NCBI RefSeq assembly: GCF_042650885.1
Contig: NZ_JBHSBU010000001.1
Location: 310,001 to 374,000 of the forward strand
Reading direction: 5' to 3'
Source of the DNA: Chitinimonas_A lacunae
GTDB lineage: Bacteria; Pseudomonadota; Gammaproteobacteria; Burkholderiales; Chitinimonadaceae
DNA length: 64,000 bases
Position numbers and translations under genes: made by a program. Positions 24,283 through 32,180 of the stretch are shown here, in pieces. Under the pieces are notes generated by a model, which was given only the letters and a program-made list of their open reading frames with translations, had not been told where the DNA came from and ran no database searches. Numbering within the stretch: position 1 is the stretch's first letter; each line of letters starts with the position of its first letter.

Positions 24283-26178
24283 TCAACCGCCTCGTCTCTC
24301 CAGGTCCTTGGCGGCGAACCTTCCCGGATCGACCGCTGCCACCAACTCTCTCTCGAGTGGCAACACTTCCCCTTCGATCTGACTTGCCAACAATTCAGCG
24401 CCCAGCAGCGCCCAGGTGAGGCCACGGGCGCCAAAGCCGTTGAGCGTATAGAGACCCGGCAGGCGCGGCGCCAGATGGAGGCTGCCGGCGTGTTTGGGGC
24501 GCAGCAGTCGGCTGTCGGCGACCGGACCGATCACCGGCAGGCGGTCACGTGTTCCCGGTCGGGCGCAATCACGACCGCCCACAAGCGGCGGCGTCCAACC
24601 GGGCACCATGGCGTCCAGCAAAGCCAGATTGCTTGCTGGCGCTGCTTGTCCGACTCGGCTGGAGCCGATGCAGGACAGACCATCGACTGGCGGCGTCAGA
24701 TAGGCGCTGCGGCAAATCACGCTGCGTGGAGTGGCAAGCGGAGAGGGATTCTGTAGTCCGGCGCCGACCTCGAGCAGGCTGACATGACGCGGATCGCTGG
24801 CAAGCGGCAGATTGCCGGCTGGCAGCAGACGGGCGGCGTCGGCGGCGTTGGCGAGTACCAGGACGGGCGCCTGAGCCAGCAGATGGCCTTTGTCGTCAAA
24901 CAGTTGCCAATGGCCGGCTGCGTCCGCTTCGATCCTTGCCACCGTCACGCCATAGCAGCAGCGCAGCGCCGCACCGGCCTGGTCGAGCAGGGCGCTCACG
25001 AGCGAAGGGGGGGTGATCCAGCCCGCCTGTGCAAACCAGAGTCCACCGACAGCCAGCGGCAAACCGGCGAGTTCGCTGGCGCGTTGGGAATCGACGCTCT
25101 GGAGATAATCGGTGGGGAAACCTTGCCGGGTGATGGCGGCGAATCGTTCGGCTTCCGCTTCATCACGCGCCAGCTGGAGTGCTCCGCAGCGTCCCCAACG
25201 CAGCTGCGGCCAGCCATCGAGCCGATGTTGGGCATGCAGAAACGCTGCACGGGCGAGCCTGGCCTGCAGATTGTCGTCGTTGGAGACCACCGGACGCAGC
25301 ACGCCGGCGTGATTGCCCGAAGCGGCCCGGGCCGGGCCGGTTTCGCGCTCCAGCAAATCCACCTGCCAGCCACGTGCGGCCAGCCGCTCCGCTGCGGCGG
25401 CACCGGCCATACCGGCGCCAAGCACGATACAGCGCCGCTCGGTTGGCGGTAGCGAGGCTTTGCCGCGACCGACGAAACGCCCCGCCAGCATCTGACGCTT
25501 GCGACCGAAACCGTCGCGTTTCTCGACGGCAAAACCATGGGCTTCAAGCCCGCGCCGCACGGCGCCGGCCACGGTATAGGTGGCCAGCGTGGCAGCGGGC
25601 GCGGCGAGCCGGGCGAATTGGCGAAATAGCTGCTCGTTCCACAGATCGGGATTCTTGGCCGGGGCAAAGCCATCGAGATAGAAGGCATCGATCTGCCCGA
25701 CCAATTGCGGCAGCAGGGTCAGGGCGTCGCCCAGCAGCAGGGTCAGGCTGACCCGGCCGTGGTCGAGCAGCAGACGGTGGAAACCGGCAAGCGGCAAGGG
25801 CCAGGCGGCGCATAGCTCGGCCGACAGGGCGGCAAATTCGGGACCGAGCAGGCGGGCGTGCAGCGTGGCCATATCGGCCGCCACAAACGGGTATTTCTCG
25901 ACCGAGACGAAATGCAGCCGGGCCGGTCGGGCCGGGTCGGCGCGCCAGGCCTGCCAGGTGGTCAGGAAGTTGAGGCCGAGGCCAAAACCGGTCTCGGCGA
26001 TGCTGAAGCGTTCTCGCCCGGCCCAGCGCGCCGGCAGGTCGTTGCCGGCCAGAAACACATGGTGGGCCTGGGCCAGTCCGCCATCTCCGGAATGGTAGAC
26101 ATCATCGAAGACGGCGGAGTAGGGAATGCCCTGCTCCTGCCAATCGAGCCGGGCGGTGGTTAGCGGCGTGTAGGCCAT
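24283..26178 (-). CDS. mnmC: Bifunctional tRNA 5-methylaminomethyl-2-thiouridine biosynthesis protein
   Basis: The 631-residue protein performs the last two steps of mnm5s2U34 formation in tRNA wobble positions: an FAD oxidoreductase removes the carboxymethyl group and a SAM methyltransferase adds the methyl. The N-terminal methyltransferase domain (about 1-240) has LDGFAPAKNPDLW. The C-terminal DAO domain begins with CIVLGAGMAGAAAAERLAARGWQV (FAD dinucleotide motif, near 248) and has GNHAGVLRP. The start overlaps the stop of the upstream J-domain gene by one base. The full fusion length is typical of MnmC. Confidence 0.93.
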   Translation of the reverse strand: MAYTPLTTARLDWQEQGIPYSAVFDDVYHSGDGGLAQAHHVFLAGNDLPARWAGRERFSIAETGFGLGLNFLTTWQAWRADPARPARLHFVSVEKYPFVAADMATLHARLLGPEFAALSAELCAAWPLPLAGFHRLLLDHGRVSLTLLLGDALTLLPQLVGQIDAFYLDGFAPAKNPDLWNEQLFRQFARLAAPAATLATYTVAGAVRRGLEAHGFAVEKRDGFGRKRQMLAGRFVGRGKASLPPTERRCIVLGAGMAGAAAAERLAARGWQVDLLERETGPARAASGNHAGVLRPVVSNDDNLQARLARAAFLHAQHRLDGWPQLRWGRCGALQLARDEAEAERFAAITRQGFPTDYLQSVDSQRASELAGLPLAVGGLWFAQAGWITPPSLVSALLDQAGAALRCCYGVTVARIEADAAGHWQLFDDKGHLLAQAPVLVLANAADAARLLPAGNLPLASDPRHVSLLEVGAGLQNPSPLATPRSVICRSAYLTPPVDGLSCIGSSRVGQAAPASNLALLDAMVPGWTPPLVGGRDCARPGTRDRLPVIGPVADSRLLRPKHAGSLHLAPRLPGLYTLNGFGARGLTWALLGAELLASQIEGEVLPLERELVAAVDPGRFAAKDLERRGG

Positions 26179-27215
26179 CAGTTGGTGGGAGTGGGCTCGT
26201 CCATGCTGGGCGTGCGGTCCTCAGCGGTATCCTGTTCGTCCGGCGCCGGTTCCTCTGCAGGCGCGGCCTCTTCTTCAGCGGGCGGCTCCGCCTCATCGAC
26301 CATCGGATTTTGCAGTGCCGAACCCGTGCCTTCGGGGCAGGTGTTTTCCGGCTTGAAGGTCTGGCCTTCCATCTGGAGGCAGAGCTTGTCCTCGGTGGCC
26401 GAGCTGAAGGCGATCAGGGGCGTGTCGGCGAAGTCGTGGTCTTCCTTGAACTGGACCCGGATAACGCCTTCGATCGGGTCATACGACACCGCCTTGATCT
26501 CGCTGTCCTCGGTCTTGGTCAAGGTGTAGCCGGTGGCTTCGAGGTCGGCGGGGAAGCTGTCCTGGGTCGAGATATATTCGGCCACGGCACGCACGGCCTG
26601 GCGGGCTTCGAACTCGGCAGCCTTGAGCTGGCCTTTCTTCTGGTATTCGACGAACTGCGGAATCGCGATGGCGGCAATGATGCCGATAAACATCACCCCC
26701 AATAGCAGCACCCCGGCCACCAGCGCCACGACGGCACCGGTGCCCATGCCCTTCTTGGGCTGGCTCTCGGCGCTCAGGGCATGGGCCACTTTCTGGCCGA
26801 ATGCCTGCCGCAGCACGACATGGGCAATCGATTCGGGGCAACCCTCGCCCAGCAGGGCATGGTGGATGGCATCGGGACTGCGCTGCTGCTCCTGAAGCGA
26901 GACCACATAGCGCTGGCACAGCTCGATATAGAGCTGGAACGGATCGGGCGAGGGCGCGCTCATGCTGAACGGCTCATCACCCTGACCTTGCAGATAGTCG
27001 TGGTAGCGGGCCCGCTCTTCGGGATTGCTCAGCGTGGTATAGGCGTTGGCCAGCAGAAAGAAACGTTCCCGTGCCGACTGGTTGGTCAACCCCAGCCGTG
27101 CCGGATGCCACTGACCAGCCAGACGGCGATAGGCGGCGGTAATCGCCTCAAGGCCGGCATCGGGCGACAGACCTAGCCATTCATAGAGGGACTGGCGGGT
27201 AAGGGTGGCTTCCAT
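26178..27215 (-). CDS. J-domain/type IV pilin-like membrane fusion protein
   Basis: The 345-residue protein combines parts seldom joined. Residues 7-75 look like a J domain (LYEWLGLSPDAGLEAITAAYRRLAGQWHP and NAYTTLSNPEERARYHDYL), but the HPD tripeptide needed to stimulate Hsp70 reads HPA. Residues 160-186 form one hydrophobic helix ending GIIAAIAIPQF, followed by VEYQKKGQLKAAEFEARQAV, the pattern of type IV pilin N-termini and their alpha-1 helix, here internal and without a prepilin cleavage site. The tail is acidic and Pro/Glu-rich. The ATG at 27215 has GGGAG 9 bp upstream; ATG 27221 is too close to it. The stop overlaps mnmC by one base. Function unknown. Confidence 0.75.
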   Translation of the reverse strand: MEATLTRQSLYEWLGLSPDAGLEAITAAYRRLAGQWHPARLGLTNQSARERFFLLANAYTTLSNPEERARYHDYLQGQGDEPFSMSAPSPDPFQLYIELCQRYVVSLQEQQRSPDAIHHALLGEGCPESIAHVVLRQAFGQKVAHALSAESQPKKGMGTGAVVALVAGVLLLGVMFIGIIAAIAIPQFVEYQKKGQLKAAEFEARQAVRAVAEYISTQDSFPADLEATGYTLTKTEDSEIKAVSYDPIEGVIRVQFKEDHDFADTPLIAFSSATEDKLCLQMEGQTFKPENTCPEGTGSALQNPMVDEAEPPAEEEAAPAEEPAPDEQDTAEDRTPSMDEPTPTN

Positions 27216-27327
27216 GGGCATTCTCTCCCGAGACGGTAAACGTTATCTGACTGGCATACGAGGCGGGCATCGTAACCGTGGCCCTGGATGGCGGCAATCG
27301 GGTCCGGCCGTGAATCCTGCCCAGGCG

Positions 27328-27368
27328 TAAAAACGGCATCCCGCGGGGAAGTCCGCCTGGATGCCGTG
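27328..27368 (-). terminator. Terminator of the prfB-kptA-lysS operon
   Basis: On the minus strand a CGGCATCC / GGATGCCG stem with a 17-nt GC-rich loop is followed by TTTTTA, about 20 bp after lysS. Confidence 0.85.
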
Positions 27369-27389
27369 GCACCGAGAGCGCGTAGGTGC

Positions 27390-28901
27390 TCAGTCCTCCG
27401 GACGCATCTGCGGGAACAGCAGCACGTCACGGATCGATGGGGCGTCGGTCAGCAGCATCACCAGCCGGTCGATACCAATGCCTTCGCCGGCCGTGGGCGG
27501 CAGACCGTATTCGAGCGCGCGGATATAGTCCGCATCGTAGTGCATCGCCTCATCATCGCCTGCGTCTTTCTGTCGCACCTGATCGAGGAAGCGCTCGGCC
27601 TGGTCTTCCGGGTCGTTGAGCTCGGAGAAGCCGTTGGCCAGCTCGCGCCCGACCACAAACAGCTCGAAGCGGTCGGTGATCGCCGGGTTGGCGTCATTGC
27701 GCCGGGCCAGGGGCGAGACTTCGGCCGGGTAGTCGATGATGAAGGTCGGCTCCCACAGCTGGGCTTCGGCGCACTCTTCGAACAGCGACAGCTGCAGCCC
27801 GCCGATGCCGTCGGTCAGCACCGGCTTGCCACCCAGACGCTGGATTTCGGCCTTGAGCCAGGCACGGTCGTGCAACTGGGCGTCTTCGTAGTGCGGGTTG
27901 TACTTCTTGATCGCCTCGACGATGGTCAGACGATGGAAGGGCTTGGAGAAATCGACGGTGCGGCCCTGATAGGTCACCACCTGGCTGCCCAGCACGGTTT
28001 CGCTGATATAGCGGAACATCCGTTCGGTGAAGTCCATCAGGTAGCGGTAGTCGCGGTATGCCTCGTAGAACTCCATCATGGTGAACTCGGGGTTATGGCG
28101 CGTGCTCATCCCCTCGTTGCGGAAGTTGCGGTTGATCTCGAATACCCGCTCCATCCCGCCCACCACCAGCCGCTTGAGGTAGAGCTCGGGCGCAATGCGC
28201 AGGTAGAGCGGCATATCGAGCGCATTGTGATGGGTGACGAAGGGCTTGGCCGCCGCACCGCCGGGAATGGGGTGCATCATCGGCGTCTCGACTTCCAGAT
28301 AACCGGCTTCGACCATGAACTGGCGCATGGCCTGGATTACCTTGGAGCGCACCACGAAGGTCTCGCGGGTCTGGTCGTTGGTGATCAGGTCGAGATGACG
28401 CTGGCGGTATTTCTGCTCCTGGTCGCTCATGCCGTGGAACTTGCCTGGCAGCGGACGCAGCGATTTGGTCAGCAGACGGATCTCGCTGGCCAGAATCGAC
28501 AGCTCGCCGGTCTTGGTCTTCATCAGCGTACCGCGCACACCGAGAATATCGCCGAGGTCCCAATGCTTGAACGCACCATAGGGTGCTTCACCAAGCTGGT
28601 CGCGGCTCAGATAGACCTGGATACGGCCCGAGCCGTCTTGCAGCGTCGCAAAGCTCGCTTTACCCATCACCCGTTTCAACATCATCCGGCCGGCCAGCAC
28701 GACTTCGACCTTGGCAGCTTCCAGCGCTTCGGCGTCCTGGGCGTCGTATTTGGCGTGCAGGTCGGCGGCGTGGTGTTTTCGGTCGAAGTCGTTGGGGAAG
28801 GCCACGCCCTGTTTGCGGATCTCGGCAAGTTTGGCGCGGCGTTCGGCGATCAGTTGGTTGTCGTCTTGATGGGTGGTCTGTTGCGAGTTGGCTTCGCTCA
28901 T
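27390..28901 (-). CDS. lysS: Lysyl-tRNA synthetase, class II
   Basis: The 503-residue class II synthetase charges tRNA-Lys. The N-terminal OB anticodon-binding domain (about 60-150) has AGRMMLKRVMGKASFATLQDGSGRIQVYL. Class II motif 2 is the region RNFRNEGMSTRHNPEFTMMEFYEAY, and motif 3 is GIGIDRLVMLL near the C-terminus. PSIRDVLLFPQMRPE ends the protein as in LysS. It lies 35 bp after kptA, with prfB upstream: prfB-lysS linkage is conserved in proteobacteria. Confidence 0.96.
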   Translation of the reverse strand: MSEANSQQTTHQDDNQLIAERRAKLAEIRKQGVAFPNDFDRKHHAADLHAKYDAQDAEALEAAKVEVVLAGRMMLKRVMGKASFATLQDGSGRIQVYLSRDQLGEAPYGAFKHWDLGDILGVRGTLMKTKTGELSILASEIRLLTKSLRPLPGKFHGMSDQEQKYRQRHLDLITNDQTRETFVVRSKVIQAMRQFMVEAGYLEVETPMMHPIPGGAAAKPFVTHHNALDMPLYLRIAPELYLKRLVVGGMERVFEINRNFRNEGMSTRHNPEFTMMEFYEAYRDYRYLMDFTERMFRYISETVLGSQVVTYQGRTVDFSKPFHRLTIVEAIKKYNPHYEDAQLHDRAWLKAEIQRLGGKPVLTDGIGGLQLSLFEECAEAQLWEPTFIIDYPAEVSPLARRNDANPAITDRFELFVVGRELANGFSELNDPEDQAERFLDQVRQKDAGDDEAMHYDADYIRALEYGLPPTAGEGIGIDRLVMLLTDAPSIRDVLLFPQMRPED

Positions 28902-28936
28902 TTCAAATTTCCAGGAAACGGATGGTTACGGTCGGA

Positions 28937-29500
28937 TCAGCGCTCGAAGACGCTGAGGTACTGCGCCGGCATATGGTCGACCAGCCATACGCCGTTGTCG
29001 GAACGGTAGAACAGAATCCCTGCCTGTGCTGCGGCGGCGCTATCGACCCGAAGGATCACCGGCCGGCCCCGTCGGGCACCGACCTTGCGGGCGGTGTCGA
29101 GATCGGCCGACAGATGGACCTGCTGCCGGCTCATCGGCTTGAGGCCGTCCTTGAATACCTGGCCGACCGCGTCGCCGATGGTGCCGTGATAGAGCTCGGG
29201 CGGCGGCTCGGCCGGCGGATAGCCCAGCTCGACCTCGACGCTGTGGCCCTGCACGGCGCGGATGCGGCGGAAATCGTCGGAGAAGCTGAAGCGCTTCTTG
29301 TCGTTGTCCGCCACGATCTGCTTGAGCAGCGGCAGGCTGATGATGCGACCCGAGCGCGCCGCGCCGGCGAGCAGCATGTCCACGTCGGCCCACCCTTCGG
29401 CGTCGAGCGTGAGACCGATGGTTTCGGGCTTGTGGCGCAGTACCATGCTGAGAAAGCGGCTGTACTTGACCAGTTGGTCGGCGTGCTTGGCGTCGCTCAT
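28937..29500 (-). CDS. kptA: RNA 2'-phosphotransferase, Tpt1/KptA family
   Basis: The 187-residue enzyme transfers a 2'-phosphate from RNA to NAD+, giving ADP-ribose cyclic phosphate; in eukaryotes this finishes tRNA splicing, and in bacteria the natural substrate is unknown. The family pattern is clear: SRFLSMVLRHKPETIGLTLDAEGWADVDMLL at the N-terminus, KKRFSFSDDFRRIRAVQGHSVEV, LYHGTIGDAV, and VHLSADLDTARKVGARRG with the NAD-site Arg. The length is normal. It is wedged between prfB (5 bp) and lysS (35 bp), so it should be co-transcribed with translation genes. Confidence 0.9.
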   Translation of the reverse strand: MSDAKHADQLVKYSRFLSMVLRHKPETIGLTLDAEGWADVDMLLAGAARSGRIISLPLLKQIVADNDKKRFSFSDDFRRIRAVQGHSVEVELGYPPAEPPPELYHGTIGDAVGQVFKDGLKPMSRQQVHLSADLDTARKVGARRGRPVILRVDSAAAAQAGILFYRSDNGVWLVDHMPAQYLSVFER

Positions 29501-29505
29501 CGAAC

Positions 29506-30610
29506 TTATACCCCTTGCTTCAGGCTGGCCTCGATAAACACATCGAGATCGCCGTCCATCACGCCCTTGACGTTGCCGACTTCGACATTGGTGCGCAGAT
29601 CCTTGACCCGGCTCTGGTCGAACACATAGGAACGGATCTGATGGCCCCAGCCGATATCGGACTTCGAAGCCTCGAGCTGCTGCTGGGCTTCCATGCGCTT
29701 TCTGAGTTCAAGCTCATAGAGGCGGGCGCGCAGCATCTTCATTGCTTCGTCGCGGTTGCGGTGCTGCGAGCGGTCGTTCTGGCACTGCACCACGATATTG
29801 GTCGGCAAGTGGGTGATCCGCACGGCCGAGTCGGTCTTGTTGATGTGCTGACCGCCGGCGCCCGAGGCGCGGAAGGTGTCGATACGCAGATCGGCCGGGT
29901 TGATATCGACTTCGATCGAGTCATCGACTTCGGGGTAGACGAACACGCTGGCAAACGAGGTATGACGGCGGGCGTTGGAGTCGAACGGGCTGACCCGCAC
30001 CAGACGGTGTACACCGGTCTCGGTGCGCAGGAAACCATAGGCGTAGTCGCCTTCGAGCTTGAGGGTGCAACTGGAGATACCGGCGACTTCGCCCTCGGAC
30101 TGTTCCATGATCTCAACCTTGAAACCCTTGCGTTCGGCATAGCGCAGATACATGCGCATCAACATGCCGGTCCAGTCGTTGGCCTCGGTGCCACCGGCAC
30201 CGGACTGGATATCGATAAAGCAATAGTTGGGGTCCATGGGGTTGGAGAACATCCGCCGGAATTCCATCTCGGCGACTTGCTTCTCCAGGGCAGCGATATC
30301 GTCCTCGACCGCTGCGATGGTGTCGAAGTCTTCCTCGGCGCGGGCCATCTCGAACAGGTCACGGCTGTCGATCACGCCTTGGCGTACCTGATCGAGCACC
30401 ACGACCACCGCTTCGAGGGCCTTGCGTTCGCGACCGATTTCCTGGGCGCGCTTGGGGTCGTTCCACAGCTCGGGGTCTTCGCTCAGGCGGGTGACTTCTT
30501 CAAGCCGGTCTTTTTTTCCGGCGTAGTCAAAGATACCTCCGCAGTTCATCGCCACGGGCGGCGATGTCGGCGAGGGAATTTTCGATCTGGTTCAGGCGTT
30601 CGGCTTCCAT
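29506..30610 (-). CDS. prfB: Peptide chain release factor 2, with programmed +1 frameshift
   Basis: RF2 recognises UGA and UAA. The start is ATG at 30610; the first 27 codons end ...RRYL, then an in-frame UGA (30529-30527) follows. The context is a Shine-Dalgarno-like GGAGG, TAT, CTT, TGA C, the canonical slippery site, so ribosomes shift +1 at CTT and continue with DYAGKKDRL. The complete protein is 367 residues. The anticodon tripeptide SPF lies in VRVSPFDSNARR and the GGQ motif in SGAGGQHINKTDS. The frameshift means RF2 level controls its own synthesis. First gene of the prfB-kptA-lysS operon. Confidence 0.96.
30526..30539 (-). promoter_or_regulatory. prfB frameshift element (internal SD plus CTT-TGA-C)
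   Basis: On the minus strand: GGAGG (30539-30535), TAT? spacing of two bases less than a full codon, then CTTTGAC (30532-30526). This is the known autoregulatory recoding site of RF2 mRNA. Confidence 0.93.
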
Positions 30611-31043
30611 GCTGGGCCTCAATAGTTTTCTGCGGCGAAAACCGGGAAGTATAACGCAAGGCGGCTAGAACGCGGGTCGTCCAGGCTGGGAAGCCGGGTT
30701 GCTCCGCCCGCTTGGTCCGGTACCACCGACAGATGGTCAGGGCAGCGGCTGGACACGATGTCGGATATGGATGTGCGGAAGATATTTTAATTACTAGGTA
30801 ATATACCTTCCACATATTGATCATATTTTGCCGTATTTTTTAACTATCCCTCTTCTACTATGGGGGCTGCGGCGACGCAGCCTTGTCTTGTTCTATCTTG
30901 GCGGTTTGCAGGCAGTGGTCCGGCCCTGGTGGGGTGAGCCGGGACGGTGGATGGCATTCCCCTGGCAAACAAGGCAGCACGAAGCTGCCTTGTCCATTTC
31001 CCTAAGACCGCAGACGGGCTTGGTGAGCCAGTGCGGGAATAGA
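30611..31043. other. 433-bp intergenic region between the fascin-like gene and prfB
   Basis: Holds the prfB promoter. A hairpin AAGGCAGC / GCTGCCTT at 30971-30991 could end the upstream minus-strand gene but lacks a T tract. An AT-rich stretch lies at 30785-30845. Confidence 0.4.
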
Positions 31044-31475
31044 CTAGAGGCGGTTCAGGGAGAAGATTTCCCAACCTTTGACAACCCCGGCGTCGGTATG
31101 CAGCGGCAATCGGTTGGCTGCCTCACCGATGCCGCCGTTATTGACAGCGGTTACGTAGTTGCCGCTGGCAGTCATCAGGGCGATGTTGTTGCCGCTGAGC
31201 ATAATCAGGCGGAAACGCTCGTTGGGGCCAATCGAGGTGGCGTCGGTGCGGATGGCGATCGGAACGTTGGCAGGACCGGCCATGCCGCCGCCGTTAACGG
31301 CAGTAAGGTAGCCATGGCCCGCACGCAGGGAGTAGACGCCTTGAGCGACGGGTTGGACGCAATCCTGCGGCGCGACGTTTGCTGCAGCGAGATCCTGCGC
31401 TTGGGCCGCGATGGCGGTACAGGCGAGGGTAGCGCCCACGGCAAGGCGGAGGGCGAGTTTGCTCAAGCTGTTCAT
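31044..31475 (-). CDS. Secreted fascin-like beta-trefoil protein
   Basis: The 143-residue product has a signal peptide (LALRLAVGATLACTAIAAQAQ, cleavage near 26). The mature part consists of repeats of the type VYSLRAGHGYLTAVNGGG...NERFRLIML and NIALMTASGNYVTAVNNGG...GWEIFSL, resembling half of a fascin or ricin-like beta-trefoil (actin-crosslinking fold). Such domains bind carbohydrates or proteins. ATG at 31475 is chosen because it starts the signal peptide. It stands alone, with no associated enzymatic domain. Function is unknown; extracellular or periplasmic location is predicted. Confidence 0.7.
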   Translation of the reverse strand: MNSLSKLALRLAVGATLACTAIAAQAQDLAAANVAPQDCVQPVAQGVYSLRAGHGYLTAVNGGGMAGPANVPIAIRTDATSIGPNERFRLIMLSGNNIALMTASGNYVTAVNNGGIGEAANRLPLHTDAGVVKGWEIFSLNRL

Positions 31476-32180
31476 AGCGGTTTTTCCTCTTCGTAAGCAT
31501 TGATTGCCGGGCAGTTTTCCGCGGGAATTGCCCGATTCTTTTTTCTTGTTTTTCGGCAATAAACTTCCTTGTCGCGCCATGATTAAATGGGCGATAAAGT
31601 GATTTCTCTGGGTAAGGAAATTATGTGATGGCGCGATGAATATCCCGTTGAGGGAGTAATGCGGACGAAAATTATTATTTTTTCATGTGGAATATATTGC
31701 GGGGGTTCTTGTATATCTGTCTTGAGAGGTATTGTGGGTGCTTGAGTGGCTGGATTTCAATCTCTATTGAAATCAATGATTTGTTCTGGTGTTGATGGAG
31801 GGGCAAGGGCTTTTGTTCGTCATGGATGAAGTGAGAGGTCGCAAAGTTCTGGCTGATTTATTGTGGCCGGCTTGAGGCGGGAGATATTGCAGCAAACGGA
31901 ATGTTATTTTCTTGATTGCTGGCGAATTGTCTGGGGGTGTTCTGCATAATTTTTTAATTATTGTGAAGGGTCTCCATCAGGCAAGGCGGTGATTCCACCT
32001 TGTCCGTCATCTTTGTGAGCCTCATTTTGATCAAGGCAGTCCGACGATGAATGGGTAATGCCACAGCGGGTGGAAAAGTTTTTCTTTTTTGGTTTTTGCG
32101 CGCAACAGATCATGAGAATGATCTGCGCAATTTTTCATGTCAGTATCAAAGCCCATCCGGCGGACAAAGCGCCCACTGCT
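31476..32180. other. 705-bp AT-rich intergenic region
   Basis: Markedly more AT-rich than the surrounding genes, particularly 31600-32040. It follows the hybrid-kinase gene end and precedes the fascin-like gene on the minus strand, so it should hold that gene's promoter. No gene or repeat recognised; a plus-strand frame over 32058-32435 is mostly antisense to the kinase gene. Confidence 0.45.

Noticed and set aside
29506..30555. prfB starting at an internal ATG without frameshift
   Set aside because: The canonical recoding site and upstream zero-frame show the true start at 30610.
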